Of a stretch of 13,181 bases of DNA, positions 1-5,764 are shown in pieces. The stretch is from positions 1 to 13,181 of the forward strand of contig JAJRTR010000020.1 in NCBI GenBank assembly GCA_024278215.1, read 5' to 3'. Within the stretch, counting starts at the first letter, position 1. Each line of letters begins with the position of its first letter. This stretch comes from a bacterium (lineage in GTDB: Bacteria > UBP15 > UBA6099 > JAJRTR01). The notes beneath the pieces were generated by a model. The model searched no databases and was not told where the DNA came from. It saw nothing but the letters and a program-made list of their open reading frames with translations. The translations under genes and the position numbers were made by a program.

Positions 1-2
1 AT

Positions 3-68
3 GACCATTACCGTTCACTTCGCAATGTGATGCTCGATATCTTTGAGACCCTTGGTATCGCTGCTTGA
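3..68 (+). pseudogene. 3' end of an unidentified reading frame cut by the window edge
   Basis: The frame is open from base 3 to a TGA at 66-68 and encodes a 21-residue tail containing HYRSLRNVMLDIFETLG. The tail has a plausible amphipathic, protein-like composition. It could be the last residues of a gene that begins outside the window. A transposase tail is possible, because hairpins follow directly and no gene lies in the next 450 bases, but I do not recognise the family. Confidence 0.3.
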
Positions 69-71
69 TTT

Positions 72-93
72 TCGCGACAATGCGTTGTCGCGA
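72..93. repeat. Perfect 9-bp hairpin just after the left-edge frame
   Basis: The arms 72-80 (TCGCGACAA) and 85-93 (TTGTCGCGA) are perfectly complementary around a 4-base loop. It starts 3 bases after the stop at 66-68. No T-run follows, so a classic intrinsic terminator is unlikely. A REP-like or IS-end hairpin is possible. Confidence 0.5.
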
Positions 94-114
94 GATTCCC
101 CTTAAGGGCCTATA

Positions 115-135
115 TGCAACGACACAGTCGTTGCA
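115..135. repeat. Second perfect 9-bp hairpin
   Basis: The arms 115-123 (TGCAACGAC) and 127-135 (GTCGTTGCA) pair perfectly around a 3-base loop. It lies 21 bases after the first hairpin and shares its CGAC/GTCG character, so the two may be related elements. A C-tract (about 142-149) follows it. Confidence 0.45.
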
Positions 136-339
136 CTCCAACCCCCCCCATGCCAAAACATTCCCATGTATGTAATGTGAACAATTACCACTGACTTTTG
201 AGCATCAATATTGCTTGTCTGACCGATATTGAGTTCAGCACAGGTGATGTGTCATAATACGCGACCGTTTTCGCAGGAGTATTTATGTGAAATATCGTGA
301 ATTTACGGATGTCGATAGTTTTGATTTTCTAGCATCTCA

Positions 340-368
340 TTGACATGACGGTCTTCATTCTCTATTTT
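340..368 (+). promoter_or_regulatory. Putative sigma70-type promoter upstream of mvhD-metV-metF
   Basis: A perfect -35 TTGACA (340-345) is separated by exactly 17 bases from TATTTT (363-368), which matches 4 of 6 -10 consensus bases. Transcription would start near 375. It would run through the 37-codon ORF at 389 into mvhD at 537, giving a leader of roughly 160 bases. No better promoter was seen closer to mvhD. Confidence 0.45.
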
Positions 369-393
369 ATTATAGTCGGATTGAGAGAATGAA
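354..393. promoter_or_regulatory. 10-bp inverted repeat overlapping the -10 and start region
   Basis: The arms TTCATTCTCT (354-363) and AGAGAATGAA (384-393) are perfect inverted repeats separated by 20 bases. They flank the predicted -10 element and transcription start, and the right arm covers the ATG of the small ORF at 389. This placement fits a repressor operator or a 5' mRNA hairpin. No regulator gene lies nearby to assign it to. Confidence 0.35.
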
Positions 394-502
394 AGGACTA
401 TTAACAGATAAAATCAATTTGAATAAAGAAGTATTCACGAGCTTTTATTCGATGGGACAAGAAGAGGCCCGGCAGGGCATATCCCCGGTGCTCCGACCTT
501 GA
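389..502 (+). CDS. Possible 37-residue leader ORF, function unknown
   Basis: ATG at 389 opens a 37-codon frame ending at TGA 500-502, 34 bases before mvhD. The product starts MKGLLTDKIN and ends GISPVLRP, with a charged, soluble middle (FYSMGQEEARQG). The Shine-Dalgarno is weak, and the start codon sits inside an inverted-repeat arm. It shows no Cys motif, signal peptide or membrane segment. It may be a leader peptide, a remnant of a disrupted gene, or chance. Confidence 0.25.
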   Translation: MKGLLTDKINLNKEVFTSFYSMGQEEARQGISPVLRP

Positions 503-536
503 GTTTTACAATTCAATATTTGCAGGGATAACTGAT

Positions 537-935
537 ATGAAAAAGATCAGCATAACCGCGTTTTGTTGCTGCAATGCACTTTATACAGGTCTGAAAAAGG
601 AAGACCTCGAACGTGCGTATGCGGAAGGCGTCAACATTATCGAGACTCCGTGTTCGGGCAAAGTTGACGCGATTTACATGATGAAGGCATTCGAAAAGGA
701 TGCAGATTGTGTTGTGGTGCTGGCTTGCGACCCACGCCAGTGCGTTACCGCCACAGGCAGCAAACGCGCCGCGAAAAGAGTGGACTATACGAAGAAACTT
801 CTCGATGAGGCCGGCTACGAGCCTGAAAGGTTGTTTTACCTGACGGCGAAGCGCCCCGCGCTGAAGGTTCTGGACGGCATTTTTGATTTTGTGCGAGATG
901 AATACAAAAGGCTCGGCCTTAAATCGGTTAAATGA
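537..935 (+). CDS. mvhD: MvhD-type hydrogenase/heterodisulfide reductase iron-sulfur electron-transfer subunit
   Basis: This 132-residue protein matches the MvhD (delta subunit) family, small [2Fe-2S] proteins that pass electrons between a donor enzyme and HdrA. Visible landmarks are the N-terminal cysteine run FCCCN (Cys10-12), TPCSGKVDAIYMMKAFEKDAD (Cys39, split here as the family's CSG-x-VD and KAFE-x-xAD motifs) and LACDPRQC (Cys64, Cys69). The C-terminal half follows the family pattern (KRAAKRV, then EPERL). The start has GCAGGG about 9 bases upstream. It is followed after 70 bases by metV, and hdrABC-mvhD-metVF is a known acetogen arrangement (Moorella thermoacetica), so its partner is probably MetVF plus an HdrABC encoded elsewhere. 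Oddly, the usual CCNWC-like N-terminal motif is replaced by CCCNA, so cluster ligation may differ. Confidence 0.8.
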   Translation: MKKISITAFCCCNALYTGLKKEDLERAYAEGVNIIETPCSGKVDAIYMMKAFEKDADCVVVLACDPRQCVTATGSKRAAKRVDYTKKLLDEAGYEPERLFYLTAKRPALKVLDGIFDFVRDEYKRLGLKSVK

Positions 936-1005
936 CGCCGGGCATGTAACAGGATTCAAAAAGATACTATGCGAATAGATGCAGAGCGAATAATGGAGGT
1001 ACCGC

Positions 1006-1677
1006 ATGATAGTCGGTGAAAGAAAACCTTATGAAGAAATAAAATCCATGCTCGAGGGCAGCCGCAAGATACTGCTTGCCGGCTGCGGCACATGTGTGAA
1101 AGTGTGCTTCACGGGTGGCGACAAGGAAGTGGCCCTGCTGGCGTCGCAACTGCGGCTTTCGGCGAAGAAGGATAAAAGAAATATTCATATCATGGAGATG
1201 ACGGTCGAGCGCCAGTGCGAGAACGAGTTTATCGAGGAGATCGCCCCGTATGTCGACGCCTATGATGTGATAATGTCCATGGCCTGCGGCGCGGGTGTGC
1301 AGATGCTCGCGCAACGGTTCCCGGAGAAGATTGTTCTCCCGGCTGTGAACACAACATTCCTTGGGCTGCTGGAGAAGACCGGTTTTTTTGTCGAGAACTG
1401 CCAGGGCTGCGGCAACTGCGTGCTTGGCGATTACGGCGGGGTCTGCCCTGTCACCCGGTGCGCCAAGAGTATTTTTAACGGCCCGTGCGGTGGTTCTCAG
1501 AACGGCATGTGCGAGGTCGACCCGCAGACACCCTGTGCGTGGGAACTGATCATCAGTCGTCTCAGGGCGCTTGGGCAGCTCGAACGTCTCAGCAAGACGA
1601 CGCCCCCCAAAGACTGGTCGTCCGCTCGCGACGGCGGTCAGCGGAAACTCACTCGGGAGGAACAAATCCTGTCATGA
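1006..1677 (+). CDS. metV: MetV: methylenetetrahydrofolate reductase zinc/iron-sulfur partner subunit
   Basis: This 223-residue protein fits the MTHFR_C-terminal/MetV family, the partner that gives acetogen-type MetF its electron input. It has 13 cysteines. An N-terminal group follows KILLAGCGTCVKVC (Cys27, 30, 34) at the end of a beta strand, with Cys71 and Cys94 further on. A C-terminal cluster region begins NCQGCGNC (Cys132, 135, 138) and continues through Cys147, 152, 161, 169 and 177, with FNGPCGG typical of the family. The start is well placed behind GGAGGT (about 995-1000). Its stop overlaps the metF start (ATGA at 1674-1677), so the two are probably translationally coupled and form a complex. 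Expected role: accept electrons from an Hdr/MvhD or similar module and pass them to the MetF flavin. I am confident of the family; the physiological donor is inferred. Confidence 0.85.
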   Translation: MIVGERKPYEEIKSMLEGSRKILLAGCGTCVKVCFTGGDKEVALLASQLRLSAKKDKRNIHIMEMTVERQCENEFIEEIAPYVDAYDVIMSMACGAGVQMLAQRFPEKIVLPAVNTTFLGLLEKTGFFVENCQGCGNCVLGDYGGVCPVTRCAKSIFNGPCGGSQNGMCEVDPQTPCAWELIISRLRALGQLERLSKTTPPKDWSSARDGGQRKLTREEQILS

Positions 1678-2600
1678 ATACACAGAGCAATCTTGAAAGA
1701 GTACTCGAATCCGGCGCGTTCGCCGTTACCTCCGAATGCGGTCCCCCGAGAAGCGCCGCGGGCGATGTCATCCTGCGTAAGGGACTCATGCTGAAACACT
1801 GCACCGACGCTGTCAATGTTACCGACAACCAGACAGCAATCGTGCGCATGAGCAGCCTCGCGTCGTGTGTACTGCTGAAGTCGATAGGTATCGACCCTGT
1901 ACTTCAGATGGTGTGCCGCGACCGCAACCGCATCGCGCTCCAGAGCGACATACTTGGCGCGGCGGCTCTGGGCATCGACAACCTGCTTTGTCTAAGCGGC
2001 GATCACCAGTCGTTCGGCAACCAGCCGGGCGCGAAAAATGTCTATGACATCGACTCGATGCAACTGCTGGCCTGTGCGCGCGATATGTGTGAAAACGGTC
2101 GCTTCATTAGCGATCTCGGCGAATACGAGATGGATACTCCGCCTTCGATGTTCATAGGCGCAGCTGCGAATCCGTTCGCCGATCCGTCCGACTATCGTGT
2201 TCTGCGGCTCGCCAAGAAAGTGAACAGCGGCGCGCGTTTTATCCAGACGCAGTGCATTTTCAACCTGAAGAAATTCGGGCGATGGATGAAGGATGTACGC
2301 GCGATGGGGCTTCACGAGCAGGTGTATATCCTCGGCGGTGTCACGCCGCTCAAGTCTGCCGGTATGGCGAGATATATGCGCGATAAGGTTGCTGGGATGG
2401 ACGTACCGGACAGTGTCATCAGGCGGATGGAAGGACTAAAAGGCGAGGCGGCTCGCGAGATGGGCATAAAAATATGCGTCGAGACTATAAAGAAACTTAA
2501 GAAGATGGAAGGCGTGTCGGGTGTCCATATCATGGCGATTGAATGGGAAGACGCAGTGCCGCAGATTGTCGAAATGGCCGAGCTTCTGCCCAGGCCGTAA
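1674..2600 (+). CDS. metF: Methylenetetrahydrofolate reductase, MetF
   Basis: This 308-residue flavoprotein belongs to the MTHFR family and should reduce 5,10-methylene-THF to 5-methyl-THF, the last step of the methyl branch before transfer to the corrinoid protein. The barrel start carries the family E-x-GPP pattern as TSECGPPRS, with Glu21 in the position of the catalytic glutamate. Typical later blocks are NVTDNQTAIVRMS, the strand/helix around QMVCRDRNRIALQSD, LGIDNLLCLSGDH, the GGVTPLKSAG loop and the C-terminal GVSGVHIMAIEWE. The frame is open upstream to 1485, but the ATG at 1674 is right: it overlaps the metV stop and has GGGAGGAAC about 8 bases before it. It probably depends on MetV rather than directly on NAD(P)H. 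A terminator-like hairpin follows at 2628. Confidence 0.88.
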   Translation: MNTQSNLERVLESGAFAVTSECGPPRSAAGDVILRKGLMLKHCTDAVNVTDNQTAIVRMSSLASCVLLKSIGIDPVLQMVCRDRNRIALQSDILGAAALGIDNLLCLSGDHQSFGNQPGAKNVYDIDSMQLLACARDMCENGRFISDLGEYEMDTPPSMFIGAAANPFADPSDYRVLRLAKKVNSGARFIQTQCIFNLKKFGRWMKDVRAMGLHEQVYILGGVTPLKSAGMARYMRDKVAGMDVPDSVIRRMEGLKGEAAREMGIKICVETIKKLKKMEGVSGVHIMAIEWEDAVPQIVEMAELLPRP

Positions 2601-2627
2601 TGTGTGTGTGTTGTAACGTATTGAATA

Positions 2628-2655
2628 ATGAAAGCTCCTGCTTTCATGAATTTTT
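2628..2655 (+). terminator. Terminator-like hairpin after metF
   Basis: The arms ATGAAAGC (2628-2635) and GCTTTCAT (2640-2647) pair perfectly over 8 bp with a 4-base loop, and T5 follows at 2651-2655. The stem is only moderately GC-rich, so termination may be partial. It fits the end of the mvhD-metV-metF unit. The loop and 3' arm (TCCTGCT, 2636-2642) could alternatively pair with AGCAGGA at 2685-2691. Confidence 0.4.
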
Positions 2656-2657
2656 GA

Positions 2658-2682
2658 GCGACGGCATGTTGTCGTAAGTCGC
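2658..2682. repeat. Imperfect inverted repeat resembling the left-edge hairpin
   Basis: GCGAC at 2658-2662 can pair with GTCGC at 2678-2682, or CGAC with GTCG at 2671-2674. The segment resembles the hairpin at 73-92 in its GCGAC start and GTTGTCG right half (12 of 18 aligned bases by eye). It may be a shared small repeat, or a chance similarity. Confidence 0.25.
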
Positions 2683-2720
2683 GGAGCAGGAACCCTGAGA
2701 TAATGTAAGGACGCTGGGCG

Positions 2721-2762
2721 CGGTCGGTGACCGTTGTCCTGATTTCTAATGAACAATATATA
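2721..2762 (+). promoter_or_regulatory. Putative promoter of the glutamate synthase operon with adjacent palindrome
   Basis: TTGTCC (2734-2739) is separated by 17 bases from TATATA (2757-2762), followed by an A-rich stretch. Start of transcription would be near 2769, leaving a short leader with a strong AGGGGGAG Shine-Dalgarno at 2782-2789 before the ATG at 2792. Directly abutting the -35 is a perfect 5-bp hairpin or palindrome, CGGTC(GGT)GACCG (2721-2733), a candidate operator site. Together with the hairpin at 2628 this suggests the glt genes are transcribed separately from metVF. Confidence 0.4.
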
Positions 2763-2791
2763 AAACCGGCTTATCCGAAATAGGGGGAGTC

Positions 2792-4207
2792 ATGCCGAAA
2801 AAGTATCACATAAACACCGAACACATACCGCCGCGTTTTACGCCCGTCGGCAAGTTCGGGATCGTTGATTTCAACGAAGACTGCGCCGGCGCGTGCCACC
2901 ACTGCGTAAAGAAAGAGTGCATCTACGAAATATATAAGAAGGAAGGCATCTTCACGCGCGAGATGGAAGGGCCGGTTCATTACCTTTACAGTTGCATGAA
3001 CTGCCTGCGCTGTGTGCAGAACTGCACACGGGCGGCGATCACGCGTGTAGTGAATCCGGAGTTCCGGTGGCTCGGCGACGATTACTGGAAACCGGATATT
3101 ATCCTTACACTCTGGTACCAGTCGGAAACGGGAAAGATACCCGTGTCCGGTGCCGGTTACCGGGGCAAGTTCTCGGGTCCGGGCTTCGACTCGATGTGGA
3201 CCGACATGTCCGAGATCGTGCGCCCGACACGCGACGGGATTCACGGTCGCGAGTATATCAGTACTTCGGTGGATGTGGGCCGCAAGGTGCCGATTCTCGC
3301 GTTCGACGACAAGCGCCGCACGGCTGTCGATATTCCGCCGCTTATGGAACTGCCCGTGCCGTTCGTGCTGAGCAAGCCGCCGTTCGGCGATTATTCGCCG
3401 AAGATGTACGAAGCTTTCGCGCGTGCCGCCGCAGTGTTGGAAACGCAATTCGTGCTGGATGCGGCCGACATTACAAAGAACCTTGCGAAATATAAAAAAC
3501 ACATCGCGCCGCTGGTCAGGGGCGCTGAGATCAGCAAATACAAAAAACTGATCAGGTCCGCCGCTTTCGTTGAACTTATATATGACGGAAAGATGGCGGC
3601 GAACATCAAAGCCATAAAAAAGATCAATACTAATGCAGTTGTCAGTGTAAAGATTCCGCTGGATGTAAACTCGCACAGGACGGCGGAAAAGCTGACGGAC
3701 GCGGGTGTCGAAGTGATTCATTTCACAGCCGACATGCACGGAAACATCGGCAAGGGTGAGCATCCTGAGTTTATCAAGGACAACTTCCGCCGCATTCACA
3801 CACACCTTGTCGACAGAGGTATCCGCGATTGTGTGACACTGATCGCCGAGGGCGGCATAGCGCTGCCCGAGCACATGGCGAAGATGATTATATGCGGTGC
3901 GGATGTTGTCGCGCTCGGTATTCCGTTTCTGGTCGCTATCGAGTGCCGCATGTGTATGAACTGTACGAGGGGACGCGCATGTCCGGTGGATATCAGCGGT
4001 GTGCCGCCCGAATCGGGATCGAAGCGAATCCTCAATCTTGCGGCCGCATGGCGCAACCAGCTTCTCGAGGTGCTCGGCGCGATGGGTATACGTGAAGTGC
4101 GCCGCTTGCGTGGCGAGTTCGGAAGAGCGATGTTCTATGAAGACCTCGAGCGCGACACTTTCCGTAAGATTTTCAGCAAAGATAAGAAAGAGAAGGCGAA
4201 GCTATGA
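2792..4207 (+). CDS. Ferredoxin-domain protein with degenerate glutamate-synthase-like flavin barrel
   Basis: This 471-residue protein is a paralogue of the next gene. An N-terminal ferredoxin-like region carries two cysteine groups (Cys31, 35, 38, 43 and Cys68, 71, 74, 78), enough for two 4Fe-4S clusters. From about residue 130 it follows the glutamate synthase FMN barrel: VVSVKIPLD near 283, TLIAEGGIALPE near 349, GADVVALG near 369, then CRMCMNCTRGRAC (Cys385, 388, 391, 397) and a C-terminal LAAAWRNQLLEVLGAMGIREVRRLRG block. It lacks the catalytic QGAKPG-x-GG segment and the SP-x-PFH/YSIED stretch of its neighbour, and DGSYGGTGA is replaced by ADMHGNIGKG. It may therefore be an electron-transfer or structural subunit rather than a synthase, which is inference. 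Its stop overlaps the next start (ATGA at 4204-4207), pointing to a complex with that protein. The strong Shine-Dalgarno at 2782-2789 supports the start. Confidence 0.75.
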   Translation: MPKKYHINTEHIPPRFTPVGKFGIVDFNEDCAGACHHCVKKECIYEIYKKEGIFTREMEGPVHYLYSCMNCLRCVQNCTRAAITRVVNPEFRWLGDDYWKPDIILTLWYQSETGKIPVSGAGYRGKFSGPGFDSMWTDMSEIVRPTRDGIHGREYISTSVDVGRKVPILAFDDKRRTAVDIPPLMELPVPFVLSKPPFGDYSPKMYEAFARAAAVLETQFVLDAADITKNLAKYKKHIAPLVRGAEISKYKKLIRSAAFVELIYDGKMAANIKAIKKINTNAVVSVKIPLDVNSHRTAEKLTDAGVEVIHFTADMHGNIGKGEHPEFIKDNFRRIHTHLVDRGIRDCVTLIAEGGIALPEHMAKMIICGADVVALGIPFLVAIECRMCMNCTRGRACPVDISGVPPESGSKRILNLAAAWRNQLLEVLGAMGIREVRRLRGEFGRAMFYEDLERDTFRKIFSKDKKEKAKL

Positions 4208-5748
4208 GCATAGCCGTGAAAAAAAAGAAAAAATCGAAAACTGCACCTGCACCGAAGCAGGCTGCACAGGAGATCACACGTGAACCACAACATACGCCCA
4301 GCCGTTTCCGGCACGCCATCGGCAAGTACCGCGTGCTGCGAAGCGATGCATGTATCGGTTGCGGCAAGTGCGCCGAGTTGTGCCCGCACGGTGTGCATGT
4401 GAAATATGAGGGCGCACAGAAAACTTCGCGACCGAAAGACTACCTCTGCCGCGGTTTTCACTGCAAGCAGAACTGCGATTACTACTGCATCGACAAGTGT
4501 CCCGTCGGCGCGCTCACGCTCCGTATCAATCCGGTGGTGGAAACAATCGGCGATCCGCGCTGGACGCCTGAAATGATCCTAAGTACCTGGGATATGGCCG
4601 AACACGGTCGGGTGACGAACGACACATTGAACGGCGAACTCGGCGACACGGACGGCGGTTTCGACAAGCTGCGCCTGAACTTTCCGAAGAAACCGAAAAA
4701 GAAACTGAAACCGAAAGATATAGATACATCAATTGTATTGAACAGGCGCGGCGAGGGCGGCACGCAGATAAAGATCGACGTGCCATGGTACGGCGGCGGC
4801 ATGTCATACGGTTCCGTCAGCCCGGCGACTATGGTCGGTAAAGCACATGCCGCTCAGATATGGAACACTTTCAGTTGCACGGGCGAGGGCGGCTTTCCTC
4901 CGCATCTCGACCCCTACGACTACAACATGATCACGCAGGTCGCCACCGGTCTGTTCGGTGTGAGGGAAGAAACGATACAGCGAGTGCGTATCGTCGAATT
5001 CAGATACGCGCAGGGCGCGAAACCCGGCCTCGGCGGCCACCTGCTGGGCGATAAAAACACACCTGCCGTCGCCAAAATGCGCGAGGCGGTCGCAGGCATG
5101 TCCCTGTTCTCGCCGTTCCCGTTCCACAGCGTATATTCAATCGAAGACCACAAGAAACACGTCGACTGGATTCTGGCTATGAACCCCGCGGCGCTGGTGT
5201 CGGCCAAGGTGTCGACGCCTACCGATGTGGACATGGTCGCTGTAGGCAGCTACTACGCCGGAGCGCATATAGTACACATCGACGGCAGCTACGGCGGCAC
5301 AGGCGCGGCGCCCGACATCGCGAAAAAGAACATCGCCATGCCTATCGAATACGCTATCCCGAAAGTCCACGAGTTCCTGACCAATGAAGGCATCCGCGAC
5401 AAGATCACTCTCATCGCCAGCGGTGGCATCAGGAACGCTTATGATATCGTCAAAGCGATTTGCCTCGGCGCGGACGGTGTCGTGGTCGGCACAGGCGAAC
5501 TCGTCGCTCTCGAATGTATACGCTGCGGTAATTGCGAAAGCGGGCGCGGCTGCGCGCGCGGCATCGCCTCGACCGACCCGGAACTCAGCAACATGTACGA
5601 CGAGAACTGGAGCACGCGCCGCATCTCCAATCTATACAACGGCTGGCGCGAGCAGATAATCGAAATAATGATCAGGTATGGAGTGAAGACGATTCCTGAA
5701 ATGCGCGGACGCTACGACCTGCTCAGGCACGTCGACTACTCGGATTGA
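4204..5748 (+). CDS. gltB2: Glutamate synthase FMN/synthase-domain subunit with N-terminal ferredoxin domain
   Basis: This 514-residue protein corresponds to the central synthase domain of glutamate synthase, made as a separate subunit as in archaeal-type enzymes. After a Lys-rich N-terminus comes a ferredoxin domain (Cys50, 53, 56, 60, then Cys82, 87, 91, 95, 99 with CIDKCPVGA). The FMN barrel runs from about residue 175 to 460. Its signature motifs are present: WYGGGMSYGSVSP near 195, TGEGG near 226, QGAKPGLGGHLLG at 270-282, FSPFPFHSVYSIED near 302, VSAKVSTP near 332, DGSYGGTGAAPD at 360-371 and ASGGIRNAYD near 405. A cluster motif CIRCGNC-x5-C follows (Cys438, 441, 444, 450). It should convert 2-oxoglutarate and ammonia, delivered from glutamine, into glutamate in the cytoplasm, probably with electrons from ferredoxin because no GltD-like gene is seen. 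It overlaps the upstream gene by 4 bases and precedes the amidotransferase gene by 16 bases. Confidence 0.85.
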   Translation: MSIAVKKKKKSKTAPAPKQAAQEITREPQHTPSRFRHAIGKYRVLRSDACIGCGKCAELCPHGVHVKYEGAQKTSRPKDYLCRGFHCKQNCDYYCIDKCPVGALTLRINPVVETIGDPRWTPEMILSTWDMAEHGRVTNDTLNGELGDTDGGFDKLRLNFPKKPKKKLKPKDIDTSIVLNRRGEGGTQIKIDVPWYGGGMSYGSVSPATMVGKAHAAQIWNTFSCTGEGGFPPHLDPYDYNMITQVATGLFGVREETIQRVRIVEFRYAQGAKPGLGGHLLGDKNTPAVAKMREAVAGMSLFSPFPFHSVYSIEDHKKHVDWILAMNPAALVSAKVSTPTDVDMVAVGSYYAGAHIVHIDGSYGGTGAAPDIAKKNIAMPIEYAIPKVHEFLTNEGIRDKITLIASGGIRNAYDIVKAICLGADGVVVGTGELVALECIRCGNCESGRGCARGIASTDPELSNMYDENWSTRRISNLYNGWREQIIEIMIRYGVKTIPEMRGRYDLLRHVDYSD

Positions 5749-5764
5749 CCCGGAGGGAACAGTT

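Larger units (their letters stand above)
136..536. other. Leader and intergenic region upstream of mvhD
   Basis: These 400 bases hold no recognisable full gene and are AT-rich compared with the genes that follow. They contain a 7-bp inverted repeat (205-211 with 226-232, TCAATAT/ATATTGA), a micro-ORF at 287-343 and a TTGACA-type promoter at 340-368. They also contain a 10-bp inverted repeat at 354-393 and a 37-codon ORF at 389-502. The micro-ORF at 287-343 starts with GTG behind GCAGGAG and encodes 18 residues beginning (M)KYREFTDVDS. It could be the start of a decayed gene. No tRNA or riboswitch fold was recognised. Confidence 0.4.

Noticed and set aside
1485-1673. Upstream extension of metF to an ATG at 1485
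   Set aside because: It would overlap metV by nearly 200 bases with unrelated sequence. The ATG at 1674 has a good Shine-Dalgarno and a standard ATGA overlap.
2601-2791. THF or other metabolite riboswitch between metF and the glt operon
   Set aside because: The region is structured, but I could not match it to any known riboswitch consensus. The pieces are better described as a terminator-like hairpin, palindrome and promoter.
2771-3874. Long minus-strand open frame (367 codons) opposite the first glt gene
   Set aside because: It lies fully antisense to a gene with clear cysteine and barrel motifs, and its His/Arg-rich product shows no domain. It is a product of codon bias in the real gene.
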